Assembly (NCBI RefSeq): GCF_003148685.1
Contig: NZ_QGGR01000025.1
Coordinates: forward strand, 62,001 to 126,000
Reading direction: 5' to 3'
Length of the DNA: 64,000 nt
DNA from: Actinoplanes xinjiangensis
GTDB taxonomy: Bacteria; Actinomycetota; Actinomycetes; Mycobacteriales; Micromonosporaceae
The number at the start of each line of letters is the position of its first letter. The first letter of the stretch is position 1. The notes under the pieces were generated by a model that ran no database searches, was not told where the DNA came from, and worked only from the letters and a program-made list of their open reading frames with translations. Of this stretch, positions 17,488 through 25,926 are shown in pieces. A program made the position numbers and the translations under genes.

Positions 17488-17531
17488 CCCCGTACTCCCC
17501 CGCCCCGCGACCTCAGCACCGGCCCGCATGA
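17484..17531 (+). CDS. 15-codon mini-cistron between jetC and jetD
   Basis: An ATGA overlap at the jetC stop (ATG 17484, TGA 17485-17487) opens MTPYSPAPRPQHRPA. It ends with TGA 17529-17531, which overlaps the jetD ATG (17528) in the same ATGA arrangement. There is no ribosome site before jetD. The frame could hand ribosomes from jetC to jetD across the 40-bp gap. A stable peptide is unlikely. Confidence 0.35.
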   Translation: MTPYSPAPRPQHRPA

Positions 17532-18841
17532 TCCCGCCCGCGGCGCTCGCCTATCTCCGCTCGCCGGCCCTCCAGCCGCTCTGGGCCGCCTGCCACGCCC
17601 GGCTGATCCGCAACGGACGTGCCGCTCGCGGTCGGCTCACCCTGACCGGCCTCGACCCGGACCAGCGCGACGCTCTCGGGCACCTGCTCGACCGGGTGGT
17701 CACCGCGACCCACACGGTCGATCTGGCGCACCTCGACCAACGGCTGCGGGCGACCGCCGCGGGCACCGGCCTGCTCGATGTGGTGGAAGCGGTGATCGGC
17801 CCGGTCCCCGACCGCCGTGCGCTCGCCTCCACCACCCAGGCCCGACGCGCCGACCTGCGCGACCACGCCACCGCCGGCCTCGACGCGGCCGGGCTGTCCG
17901 GCCAGGAATGGGCCCATCGGTGGCTGGACCAGTTGTGGCGGCAGGGCCTGCCGGCACGGCTGCCCGCCGACGAGGTCCGGCGCATCGTCGACCGGGCCGT
18001 CACCACGCTGGGCCTGACCGTCGGCGCGCACGCCCGTACGTGGTCGCGGGGCGAGCTCGCCCAGGCCGTCACCGGCAGCGCCCACGGCCTCGACGACGAC
18101 ACCGCCCTGACCCGTATGGTGCTGCGTGGTCTGGCTCTCGCTCTCACCGATTCCCCGGCCGTCCCGGCCGGCGCCGCCGAACGGCGGGCCCTGTGGGATG
18201 CCGCCGGGGTGGCCGGGGATACGGTCGCCACCACGGTCCTGACCTGTGGCCTGCGCCCTCAAGGTGTGCCCTGGCTGCACGAACGCGCCGACCTGGGCGC
18301 CGAGACCCACTTCACGTTGCGTGAGGTCCGCCGGCTCGCGCCGCTGCGCCTGCCGCACCGGACCGTCTACGTGTGCGAGAACCCGCGCGTGCTGGAGGCC
18401 GCTCTGGACATCGGCGCCCCGGCGCCGATGGTGTGCACGATGGGCAACCCGACCACCGTGACGCTGTCGCTGCTCGACGCGATCACCGCCGGCGGACCGG
18501 TGACCTTCGCCTACCACGGCGACTTCGACTGGCCGGGTATCGCGATCGCCGCCCGGTTCATGCGCCGCTACCCGTCCGAGCCGTGGCAGTTCACCGCCGG
18601 CGACTACCGCGAGGCCGTCGCCCGGGTCGCCCGCCACGGCACACCCCGCCATCCGCTCACCGGCCACCCGACCGACAGCCCGTGGGATCCGGCCCTCGCC
18701 GAGGCCATGACCGGAACCGGCGTCGCCGTCCACGAGGAAGCCCTGATCGAATCCCTGCTCGCCGACCTCCGCCCCCGTGAAGACCGATCGCCGAATTTCT
18801 TCGATCACACCGGCCACGCCCTCGCACCCGACACAACCTGA
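17528..18841 (+). CDS. jetD: Wadjet type II nuclease subunit JetD (TIGR02679 family)
   Basis: This 437-aa protein has the TIGR02679 layout: an N-terminal arm/winged-helix region (DUF3323-like, with LRSPALQPLWAACHARL), and a C-terminal DUF2399 Toprim-type domain. Visible catalytic features are the acidic Glu in VYVCENPRVLEA (E284) and the DxD motif in HGDFDWPG (D332, D334). JetD resembles the topoisomerase VI A subunit and makes the DNA break in circular plasmids. All expected acidic residues are present, so it should be active. ATG 17528 is the only reasonable start in this frame after jetC. The 292 bp that follow are non-coding. Confidence 0.93.
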   Translation: MIPPAALAYLRSPALQPLWAACHARLIRNGRAARGRLTLTGLDPDQRDALGHLLDRVVTATHTVDLAHLDQRLRATAAGTGLLDVVEAVIGPVPDRRALASTTQARRADLRDHATAGLDAAGLSGQEWAHRWLDQLWRQGLPARLPADEVRRIVDRAVTTLGLTVGAHARTWSRGELAQAVTGSAHGLDDDTALTRMVLRGLALALTDSPAVPAGAAERRALWDAAGVAGDTVATTVLTCGLRPQGVPWLHERADLGAETHFTLREVRRLAPLRLPHRTVYVCENPRVLEAALDIGAPAPMVCTMGNPTTVTLSLLDAITAGGPVTFAYHGDFDWPGIAIAARFMRRYPSEPWQFTAGDYREAVARVARHGTPRHPLTGHPTDSPWDPALAEAMTGTGVAVHEEALIESLLADLRPREDRSPNFFDHTGHALAPDTT

Positions 18842-19132
18842 CCCTTCAAGATCTGCAGCTGGATCGAGACGAGGTTTGCCAGGGGCATGGACGACGACTC
18901 TCGGCGGCCGCCGGATCGACAGCCGTTGGTTGATCGTTCACGACCGCGAGTAGATGCCCTTCCATCCAGCCACAGGACAGGGCGGGAGAGGCGGGCCGAC
19001 TTTGAGCCGGCGTCCTCCAGCCTTGAAGGATGGCGCGACGATCCCTGCGCCACTCAACCTTTTACCCGCCGTGATTGTCACGGGCGTCCACGTCGATATA
19101 CGGGTCCAGGCAGTCGACCGATCACAACTGCC
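18842..19132. other. Gap after jetD without a gene
   Basis: The 291 bp hold only short Arg/Ser-rich frames without ribosome sites. GC content appears to fall across the stretch toward the less GC-rich gene at 19133. No strong hairpin terminator for the Wadjet operon was seen. Confidence 0.4.
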
Positions 19133-20377
19133 TTACGTTGCAAAGTTCTTGAGTAGGTCGTACATAGTATTGCCCACGATGGCCAACGCGAGGTTGCCGC
19201 CGACGTCCAGCACTCGGCCGACAGCTGACCGGACGGCCGGGGTGTCTACATCCTCGTTTTCGACCGCCGCTTCGACAATGCGCTGCTCCCGCCATAGTTG
19301 CGGGTGCCTCCAGATCGACTCGTCGCCCAGGAGCAACTCCAGAGCTTTCAGCACGTCGATCAACTCGGCATTGCGCTGGCTGTAGTTGCTCTGTCGGTTG
19401 TCGTCACCGATCTGCACCCCATGGGCGGGGCCTTTAAAAGTGACACGAATATCACGCTTCCGGTCCATCTTTTTTCTCCTGTCCGCCTCTTTGAGGGCTG
19501 AAGGGTCGCAGTCCGACCAGACGCGACCGGCGCCGGATAGGCGAATGCCAATGTTCGCAGCGCTCGATGGAGCTTTCCTTGTCTCGTCGAGAATCGCATA
19601 AAGCCGCTGGGGTGACGAAGCCTCCACTGGCTCCAGCAGCCCCCAGAAAAAGCAAGAACGCGCAGCATGCAGGACAACATGAGCCGAAGTCCCTGGATAG
19701 CCGTCGAGGAGCGTCGCCAGGGTTGCTTTCGAGTCCAGTCTGGCTTCATCGACCATCGACTTCAAAAGCTGGGCCGATTCTTCCACGAAGTCCGCCGCGA
19801 TCCCCGAATTGATCGCCGCTCGATCGATAGTTCGATACGGTCGGAACAAGGCATTGGCCGACCAATGCCAGCCGGTCGCCGTACCGTCGCTGTACGCTAC
19901 TCGGATCTTGGGGCCGTCAACATACTTCGCGACACACAGCCGGAAATCCAGATCCGGTTGCCGGGGCGCTGGACGACCACGGCCAGCCTTGGGGCGGGTT
20001 TCCTCGTTCTGCCTCTTCGGGAAGATCCAGACGGGCGGCTCGATACCGGTAATCGGGCTGGCCTGCGGCATATAACCCTGCCATCGGGTGTTCCTCTGTT
20101 GCAGCTGCTCCAACGGGAGCCCGGCGCGGATTTCCGCTATACGGTCCCGCCATGGCCGCCATAGGCCGTACATCGTGAATGCCAAAGAAACGATAGCAAA
20201 GAGCGGTAGCCATTTGCCAAATTCCCGTAGCGCATATGCGAAAACGGTGTTGACGAGAAGTAGAGGCGACAAAGCAAGCAACCAAGGAAGAATATCCTCT
20301 CGGCTTTGGGGCAACGGTGTACCGGCGACGACGTCTTCGGGCTCGATTCTTTTACTATCCGCCGAGATGGAGGCCAT
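19133..20377 (-). CDS. Membrane-anchored protein with a RHIM-like amyloid motif
   Basis: This is a 414-aa protein from ATG 20377; a GTG at 20419 is possible but has no ribosome site. Two membrane helices lie near residues 29-50 (ILPWLLALSPLLLVNTVFAY) and 56-73 (WLPLFAIVSLAFTMYGLW). A soluble domain of about 240 residues follows with no family I recognise. At residues 320-332, after a Lys/Arg-rich stretch (RRKKMDRKRD), comes GVQIGDDNRQSNY, with the core tetrad VQIG of RHIM motifs. A helical tail follows, with a hydrophobic stretch (VGGNLALAIVG) near the end. RHIM-like motifs (BASS/PP family) in bacteria link sensors to effectors by amyloid templating. Codon use appears less GC-rich than its neighbours. 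An immune effector or adaptor role is inferred. Confidence 0.6.
   Translation of the reverse strand: MASISADSKRIEPEDVVAGTPLPQSREDILPWLLALSPLLLVNTVFAYALREFGKWLPLFAIVSLAFTMYGLWRPWRDRIAEIRAGLPLEQLQQRNTRWQGYMPQASPITGIEPPVWIFPKRQNEETRPKAGRGRPAPRQPDLDFRLCVAKYVDGPKIRVAYSDGTATGWHWSANALFRPYRTIDRAAINSGIAADFVEESAQLLKSMVDEARLDSKATLATLLDGYPGTSAHVVLHAARSCFFWGLLEPVEASSPQRLYAILDETRKAPSSAANIGIRLSGAGRVWSDCDPSALKEADRRKKMDRKRDIRVTFKGPAHGVQIGDDNRQSNYSQRNAELIDVLKALELLLGDESIWRHPQLWREQRIVEAAVENEDVDTPAVRSAVGRVLDVGGNLALAIVGNTMYDLLKNFAT
19382..19420 (-). other. RHIM-like amyloid signalling motif
   Basis: These codons encode GVQIGDDNRQSNY. The VQIG tetrad (19406-19417) fits the RHIM core pattern [I/V]-Q-[I/V/L/C]-G, and the trailing N..Q.N fits bacterial RHIM-like sequences in actinobacteria as I know them. 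The assignment rests on pattern only. Confidence 0.55.
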
Positions 20378-20419
20378 GGAAGTCCCGTCCAGACGATCGC
20401 CAACTGACCGAACCGGCAC

Positions 20420-20952
20420 AGTCTAACCAATGCAATCCACCCCGCGCCAAGTCAAATCTGAGACAGTTTGACACGGAACTCCAACAAGTCGATATGCCCT
20501 TTGGTCCTTTATCTGTAATCGATCAACGTCAGTGTAGTTGACAGGCGTTCGGCACTTACCTTCGCCTTCGAACGAATAATTTCGCTACGTTCGAACGGAA
20601 TCTGCCCACCTCAGGCGGGGTTCACCTCGATACCTGGCTCTCCGAACAATCATCTCCTTGAGCTCGCCGTCACCAGTCAGCGAGATGTCGCCGGCGGCCC
20701 CTTGTTGTGCTTGACCCCGACCAGAACAACGTCGGAGAGGTCGACCTCTGCGCCTCAAGATGTACGCTCACGTCGAACGCCTCGGGTTCGTTCGGTGTGG
20801 CCATGCCGGCGCTGGCCGACGCGACACCGGGCCGGCTCCTGGGCGGCGCGTTCCGCCCCCGCCGGTGCGTCGGCCCTTCTCGAACGGACGCGACGCGGCC
20901 GGACAGGTCGCGCCGGACCGAGCGGCCGCACGTCGAGGCACCTCGATCGTGG
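20420..20952. other. 533-bp AT-richer region, possible gene remnant
   Basis: No intact gene was found. The part at 20420-20620 appears AT-rich for this genome and must hold the promoter of the minus-strand RHIM-like gene; a TTGACT-like and a TAGACT-like hexamer occur but are not well spaced. On the minus strand near 20804-20670 a short frame (MATPNEPEAFDVSVHLEA) switches frame to DLSDVVLVGVKHNKGPP, which looks like a broken small gene. This was not identified. Confidence 0.35.
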
Positions 20953-22272
20953 TCAGTTCGAAGTCGGCAGGGCATAACCGAGGGTTGCCAGGGCCCGGCG
21001 GAACGCCGGCTCCATGTCCAGGGGTACGGCGAGATGCCGCTCCCCGATCGGCGTACACAGGCTCCGCAGTCCCCGATCGTGGCTGATCAGCGTGGCCAGC
21101 GCCGCGTCCGCACACTCCACGAGACGCACCTGCCCGAGGTCGGTCAGCCGGCCGGCCCGCTCGACGACGTCGTCCAGCAATACGGTGAGGGTGCCGGGCA
21201 GGTCGGTCTGCGCGGCCCGGGCCAGCAGGAAGTCCCCGAAGTCACCCGGCCGGCGTCCCGCGGCGGCGGCCTCGAGCAGGCTCTCCCGGCTCACCGTCCA
21301 GACGTGGTCACCGGTACGGCGGGCGTAACTCTCCAGGACCAGCAGCTCGACGGGACCGGGTCGGCCGACGGCGACCACGTCCAGGCTCGGCAGGACCTTC
21401 AAGGTCCGTTCCGGCGTCTCGGGTTCGGGCGGTACGTACGACCGGCTGACCCCCAGCACGTACGCGCCGAGGTCGTTCAACCGGATCGCCCGCAGCCCGT
21501 CGTAGCGGCTGAGCGCGGCCAGATAGTCGGCACCCCAGTTGCCGCGGTAGTCGTCGCGCGCCCCGATCGGCTCGTCGTAGGCGATGTCGATCAGTCCGAG
21601 CGTCGCCGCGTATTCGAAGACCACGGCGAGGGTGTAACGGCCCTCGACGATCTCCCACTCGCCGAATCCGGCGTAGCCGAGGCTGCCGTACTGCGGGTCC
21701 TCCAGGTAGAGCTTCCACAGCGCCGATTCGCTCCGCGCCACCCGCGGCGACCAGGCCGTCGCCTTCATCTGCCGGAAGAGGTCGTCGACGCCGACCCAGT
21801 CGCCGACGGGCTGGCCGGAGAGCGCCTCCGACACCTTCCGGCGCCGGGTCTTCGGTGCGGTCAGCACATTGGCGGCACGCTGGCCCTTGATGTTCTCTAC
21901 CCGGCTGAACTCGTCGATCAGGCCCTTGGTCAGCCATGCCCGCCACAGCGACCGCAACACTCCTGCCGCCGGCTTACCGAGGGCGGCCCGGCCGTTCGCG
22001 GTCAACCGCAGTCTTCCGGCGGCGAGCTCGGCGAGGCCACCGGCCTGGATCAGCAGCGGCCACGCGAACGCGGCGATCGGCTCGTCACGGTAGAAGTCAC
22101 CGGCGGACAGCACCGCGGCGACGTCGGCGACCGTCGCCGCCGCGGGCCGCCGCGTGGTCGTGCTGCATTTCAGTCGCCCCGAGTCACACAGCCGCAGCAC
22201 GCTGTGTAGATCGGCTGCCGCGTACCGCTCGGTCCGGCGAACATATGCGGACTCGTGTGGTTGCTCAGCCAC
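20953..22272 (-). CDS. Helicase-associated (XPB/Ssl2 N-terminal-like) domain protein
   Basis: This is a 439-aa soluble protein. Its middle and C-terminal parts resemble the Helicase_C_3/XPB N-terminal-like domain of actinobacterial XPB-type helicases: LKVLPSLDVVAVGRPGPVELLVLESYARR, then VWTVSRESLLEAAAAGR. No Walker A or DEAH box is present, so the helicase motor is missing. The N-terminal half is winged-helix-like (LLIQAGGLAELAAGRLRLTANGRAALG). In the family this region binds DNA or contacts the motor. It sits between the RHIM-like gene and a secreted-protein gene, all on the minus strand. A DNA-sensing role in the island is inference; function is unknown. Confidence 0.55.
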   Translation of the reverse strand: MAEQPHESAYVRRTERYAAADLHSVLRLCDSGRLKCSTTTRRPAAATVADVAAVLSAGDFYRDEPIAAFAWPLLIQAGGLAELAAGRLRLTANGRAALGKPAAGVLRSLWRAWLTKGLIDEFSRVENIKGQRAANVLTAPKTRRRKVSEALSGQPVGDWVGVDDLFRQMKATAWSPRVARSESALWKLYLEDPQYGSLGYAGFGEWEIVEGRYTLAVVFEYAATLGLIDIAYDEPIGARDDYRGNWGADYLAALSRYDGLRAIRLNDLGAYVLGVSRSYVPPEPETPERTLKVLPSLDVVAVGRPGPVELLVLESYARRTGDHVWTVSRESLLEAAAAGRRPGDFGDFLLARAAQTDLPGTLTVLLDDVVERAGRLTDLGQVRLVECADAALATLISHDRGLRSLCTPIGERHLAVPLDMEPAFRRALATLGYALPTSN

Positions 22273-22411
22273 GCGGCCTTCTTCCCCCTCGGACGCCGGC
22301 GGACCGATGCCGACTCACACGTCGACCACGGTCCATACTCGAACCGCGAAGGGATGTTCGCCGTCCAGTGCCCTTCCAGCATGGCATCAGGCCGGCGATC
22401 CATGACGGACA

Positions 22412-22451
22412 GATCGTCGGGCCGGGCCCGTGCGGGCCCGGCCCGACGATC
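22412..22451 (-). terminator. Perfect 19-bp hairpin after the beta-helix gene
   Basis: Arms GATCGTCGGGCCGGGCCCG (22412-22430) and its exact complement (22433-22451) flank a 2-base centre, starting about 15 bp past the stop of the minus-strand gene at 22466. It has no T-run, which is normal in high-GC actinobacteria. Confidence 0.75.
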
Positions 22452-22465
22452 GGGTCAGAAGCGGA

Positions 22466-24670
22466 TCAGGGGCCGGTGACCAGGTACGCGACCTGGCTGC
22501 CACTGTTCACCGTGGCTCCGGTGTTGTTGATGACGCGGTTGATCGTGCCGGTGCCGCCCAGGGACACGGTGACCATGCTGGTGAAGCGGACACCCGCCTT
22601 GTTGGGCACTTCGAAGGCGCGCTCGTTGACCACCGACGGGTTGACGTTGAAGTAGGCGTACGACCCGAGCCCCCACGCCTGGTGGTTGTTGACGGCGTCG
22701 GCGACCTTGTAGGCCGCGTATCCACGGGTGGAGCCGTTCATGTAGGCGGCCTGGTTCGGCGGGTCGTACGGCATCTCGTTCTGGTAGAAGTAGGTCCGCC
22801 CGTTCTCGCCGTTCCAGATGGTCTGGTACTTCTGATAGTGCTCGACGAACAGGCCGTAGAAGGTCATGTCGTCGCCGTTGACGATCAGGCCGGTGTCGGC
22901 GGTGTTGATGTTCCAGCCCACCGTCCCGCCGTTGCCGTGGTCGGCGCGCCAGATCCAGGTGTGGTCGCCGATCACGTCGTCGCTGTTGACCTGGAGGCTG
23001 ACGGTGGCCTTGCCGGCGATCGAGCCGCCGATGCGGAAGAACACGTCGTGCAGCGAGGTCGGGTTGGCCGCGTGGTCGGTGGACGAGCCGTTCGGGCCGA
23101 CCTCCATGAGCACCGGCGAGTTGGTGGTACCGGCGTCGAACATGATGCCGGCGACCTTCACCCCGTCGACGTCGGCGACCCGCATCGCGACGATACCGTT
23201 CTGCGGTACGAACGTGGCCAGACCCAGACCCAGCACGACGGTGTCGGCGCGGGTCACGTTGATGGTCTGGTTGATGTTGTACGTGCCGGGCGTGACGAGC
23301 AGGTGGTTACCGGCGGCGAGGGCGGCGTTGATGGTGGAAGCGGTGTCACCCGGCCGGACGATGTAGAACCGGCTCAGCGAGATCGACTCGCCGGCGGGGT
23401 TGCCACCGGCCCAGGTGGTGCCGCTGGTGTTGCGGCGCAGAGCGGGCACGAAGACGCGGTACGCGCCGGCGGCGTCGACGTACAGGTAGGGCTTCTCCCG
23501 TACCACCGGCGATTGTCCGATGGTGGTGTAGGGCGGATTGGGGAAGCTGGTGGCCGGGGCGCCCTGCACACCGACGAACGTCTGGTTCCAGTTGCGGCCG
23601 GTCCACGAGCCGATCTGCGAGTTGCGGGTGATCCACTGCTGCTGGGTGCCGGAGTCGATCTGCCCGTCGATCTTGCTGTCGGAGATCCAGCCGCCGGACG
23701 ACCAGCCGCCGTCGGAGAGCGCCAGGTTGCCGCGGACGTGCATCCGGCGGTACGGCGCGGCCTGCGACACCGACCAGCGGTCCTGGCCACCGGTCGGGTT
23801 GACGGCCAGGCCCTCGGCGGCGCGCCAGAAGTTCTGCGTGGCGTTCTGCGAGCCGTCCGGCCACCAGTCCGCCTCGACGTGCACGCGGCCGTTGATGGTG
23901 GTCTGGCCGGGAACCAGTCCGAGGCCGGCGACCTGGGTGAAGAAGCCGACGTTCGCGTCGACGTTGTAGGTGCCGGGCTTGAACAGCAGCGCGTACCGCT
24001 GGGTGCCGAACTGGTTGGTGACCTGCTGGTTGAAGACCGTGTTGAGGCGGTTCTGGATGGTCGACGCCGCCATCGACGGGTCGAACACCGACACGTTCGG
24101 GCCGAGGTCCGGGTTGGTCACCGGGGTGTCGGTCGGCGGGGTCGTGGGGGGCGTGGTCGTACCTCCGGACAGGGTCCACCGCTGGTTGGCGGATCCGGCG
24201 CACGCCCAGATCTGCAGGCGGGAGCCGTCGGCGGTGCCGTTGCTCTGCACGTCCAGGCACTTGCCGCTGGCCTGGTTGACGAGCGCGCCGGAGGCGTTGA
24301 GCGACCACTTCTGCGTGGCGACGCTGTCATAACAGGTCCACAGGTGGGTCAGCGAACCGTCGGCGGTGCCGTTGCCGACCACGTCCAGGCACTTGCCCTG
24401 CGACTGGACCTGGCCGTTGTCGGCGAGCGTCCACCGCTGGCTGGCGACCGTGCTGTAGCAGGTCCAGATGTGAATGGCGGCGCCGTCGGCGGTGGAGCCG
24501 TTCGCAACGTCGAGGCATTTGCCGCTGCCGGCGCCGACCAGTGATCCGGCGCTGGCGGCGGAGGCGCTGGTGATGCCGAGGATGCCGAGGCCGGTGATCA
24601 CGGCGGTGGAGGTGGCGACGGCCAGCAGGCGGCGCCGGCCGGATTTCGATGGGATGCCTGTCGGCGGCAT
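22466..24670 (-). CDS. Secreted ricin-lectin/parallel beta-helix protein (GH55-like)
   Basis: This is a 734-aa secreted protein. A signal peptide (residues 1-40: Arg-rich start, hydrophobic core, ending SASAAS) is followed by a ricin-type (CBM13) domain with three repeats carrying KCLDV and QRWTL/QKWSL blocks. A Thr/Pro linker (TTTPPTTPPTDTP) leads to a C-terminal beta-helix domain of about 500 residues with YALLFKPGTYN and HLLVTPGTYN repeats. The two halves look like the double beta-helix of GH55-like enzymes. Homologues are sometimes annotated 'adenylyl cyclase', but no cyclase domain is visible. The start at 24670 is set by an AGGGAG site. It is divergent from a LacI regulator at 24834, its probable controller. 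Polysaccharide binding or cleavage is inferred. Confidence 0.75.
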   Translation of the reverse strand: MPPTGIPSKSGRRRLLAVATSTAVITGLGILGITSASAASAGSLVGAGSGKCLDVANGSTADGAAIHIWTCYSTVASQRWTLADNGQVQSQGKCLDVVGNGTADGSLTHLWTCYDSVATQKWSLNASGALVNQASGKCLDVQSNGTADGSRLQIWACAGSANQRWTLSGGTTTPPTTPPTDTPVTNPDLGPNVSVFDPSMAASTIQNRLNTVFNQQVTNQFGTQRYALLFKPGTYNVDANVGFFTQVAGLGLVPGQTTINGRVHVEADWWPDGSQNATQNFWRAAEGLAVNPTGGQDRWSVSQAAPYRRMHVRGNLALSDGGWSSGGWISDSKIDGQIDSGTQQQWITRNSQIGSWTGRNWNQTFVGVQGAPATSFPNPPYTTIGQSPVVREKPYLYVDAAGAYRVFVPALRRNTSGTTWAGGNPAGESISLSRFYIVRPGDTASTINAALAAGNHLLVTPGTYNINQTINVTRADTVVLGLGLATFVPQNGIVAMRVADVDGVKVAGIMFDAGTTNSPVLMEVGPNGSSTDHAANPTSLHDVFFRIGGSIAGKATVSLQVNSDDVIGDHTWIWRADHGNGGTVGWNINTADTGLIVNGDDMTFYGLFVEHYQKYQTIWNGENGRTYFYQNEMPYDPPNQAAYMNGSTRGYAAYKVADAVNNHQAWGLGSYAYFNVNPSVVNERAFEVPNKAGVRFTSMVTVSLGGTGTINRVINNTGATVNSGSQVAYLVTGP

Positions 24671-24795
24671 GGGGACTCCCTGTGTGAACAACGGAACGTG
24701 GCGGACTTCCTGCCCGGCCGACGTAACGCAGATGGAACACTCGCGCCTTATTCATGTCAATGCGCCCGCTCGACCGCCGCAGCATATGCGCTGGT

Positions 24796-24829
24796 CGAAA
24801 CCGGTTCCGGATCTGTTACATTGTTACAT
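24796..24829. promoter_or_regulatory. Candidate LacI operator and tandem TGTTACAT repeat
   Basis: In the divergent region, CGAAACCGGTTCCG (24796-24809) is a near-palindrome centred on CCGG, with one mismatched pair, as expected for a LacI-family operator. A perfect 8-bp tandem repeat, TGTTACAT twice (24814-24829), lies just before the regulator's ATG and contains TACATT, a possible -10 element. Confidence 0.45.
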
Positions 24830-24833
24830 TCAG

Positions 24834-25877
24834 ATGAAACGCAGTGATCGGACGGCAACCCCTGTGAAAAAGCGCGCGACGGTACGGCAGATCGCCGCCG
24901 ACACCGGCCTGTCGATCGCCACGGTGTCCCGCGTCCTCAACGACCAGGCCAATGTGGCACCGCAGACCCGTGAGTCGGTGCTGCGTGCGGCCGGCCGCCT
25001 CGGTCATGACGGGCTGCCCCGGCGCGCCCCGGCCGGAGGCGTGTTCGTGCGCTGCCCGTACCTGCTCGACGACTATTTCGGCCCGATGGTGTCGTCCATC
25101 GTGGAGACCGTCGAGCTGCACGGGATGACCGCCGTCGTCAACGCGGGCACCGCCGCCCGGCGCCCCGGCGTCCTGACCGGCCTGCCCCGGACCGCCGGAC
25201 TCGCGGGCGGGGTCCTCATCCTGCCACCGGAATCACCGGTGGACCTGGCCCGGCTCCGCGACCAGGCGTTCCCGTTCGTCGTCCTCGATCCGCGCACCAG
25301 TCCGCCGCGCGACATCGTGGCGGTGTCGAGCGCACACGTGACCGGGGCGCGGCTTCTCATGGCCCATCTCGTGGAACTGGGGCACCGGCAGGTCGGCATC
25401 ATCGCCGGGCCGAAGGAGTGGCTGGTCACCACGTCTCGGATGGCCGGGTACGTGGCGGCGCTCGCCGACGCCGGGGTGCTGCCGTCGCCGGAGCGGATCC
25501 GGTTCGTCAACGAGCCGAGCATGGACAACGGCTACCGCGCCGCCGCCGAACTGCTCGATCAACCGGTACGGCCGACCGCGCTCGCCTGCTTCAACGACAA
25601 GACTGCGGTCGGTGCGCTGCGGGCGGCCCGCGAGCGGGGACTGCGGGTGCCGCAGGATCTGTCGATCGGCGGTTTCGACGACGCCGACATCGGCCAGGCC
25701 ACCGAGCCGATGCTGACCACCGTCCACCAGCCGCTGGCCGAAATGGGCCGGATGGCCGTCACCATGCTGGTCCGCATGCTCAAGGGCCACGCCTTGGACG
25801 CCCGCCACGTCGAACTGGGCACCGACCTGGTCGTACGCGGCTCCACCGGCCCCATGCGCCAGGTTACGGAAGTATAG
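24834..25877 (+). CDS. LacI-family transcriptional regulator
   Basis: This is a 347-aa repressor. The N-terminal helix-turn-helix is TVRQIAADTGLSIATVSRVLND (about residues 15-36), with hinge-helix residues following near 55. The periplasmic-binding-type effector domain is recognised by HLVELGHRQVGIIAGP, ALACFNDKTAVGALRAARERGL and LSIGGFDDADIGQATEP. It is divergent from the secreted ricin/beta-helix gene, so it most likely represses that gene until a sugar ligand binds. There is no clear ribosome site for ATG 24834; GTG 24864 is the alternative start. The stop codon lies inside a 39-bp palindrome. Confidence 0.88.
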   Translation: MKRSDRTATPVKKRATVRQIAADTGLSIATVSRVLNDQANVAPQTRESVLRAAGRLGHDGLPRRAPAGGVFVRCPYLLDDYFGPMVSSIVETVELHGMTAVVNAGTAARRPGVLTGLPRTAGLAGGVLILPPESPVDLARLRDQAFPFVVLDPRTSPPRDIVAVSSAHVTGARLLMAHLVELGHRQVGIIAGPKEWLVTTSRMAGYVAALADAGVLPSPERIRFVNEPSMDNGYRAAAELLDQPVRPTALACFNDKTAVGALRAARERGLRVPQDLSIGGFDDADIGQATEPMLTTVHQPLAEMGRMAVTMLVRMLKGHALDARHVELGTDLVVRGSTGPMRQVTEV

Positions 25878-25901
25878 TTCCGGGAACTGTACTTCCGTAA
25901 C
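25863..25901. repeat. 39-bp near-perfect palindrome over the LacI gene stop
   Basis: Arms GTTACGGAAGTATAGTTCC (25863-25881) and GGAACTGTACTTCCGTAAC (25883-25901) pair at 18 of 19 positions around a single central base. The one exception can form a G-U pair in RNA. It includes the LacI stop (25875-25877) and ends 25 bp before the ATPase gene. It could be a terminator, an operator for the ATPase gene or an attachment-type site. Confidence 0.8.
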
Positions 25902-25926
25902 TGGTCCGCCTCGAAGGGTCACGCGA

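Noticed and set aside
13078..17529. Long minus-strand frames across jetC
   Set aside because: They are shadows of the SMC-like gene; no ribosome sites or domains.
18887..19156. An 89-codon plus-strand frame after jetD
   Set aside because: No ribosome site, biased Arg/Pro/Ser composition, and it runs into the minus-strand RHIM-like gene.
20707..22209. A 500-codon plus-strand frame
   Set aside because: Antisense to the XPB-like gene; low-complexity Arg/Gln composition.
22466..24670. Annotation as adenylyl cyclase, seen for some homologues
   Set aside because: No cyclase catalytic domain is visible; the protein is a secreted ricin plus beta-helix architecture.
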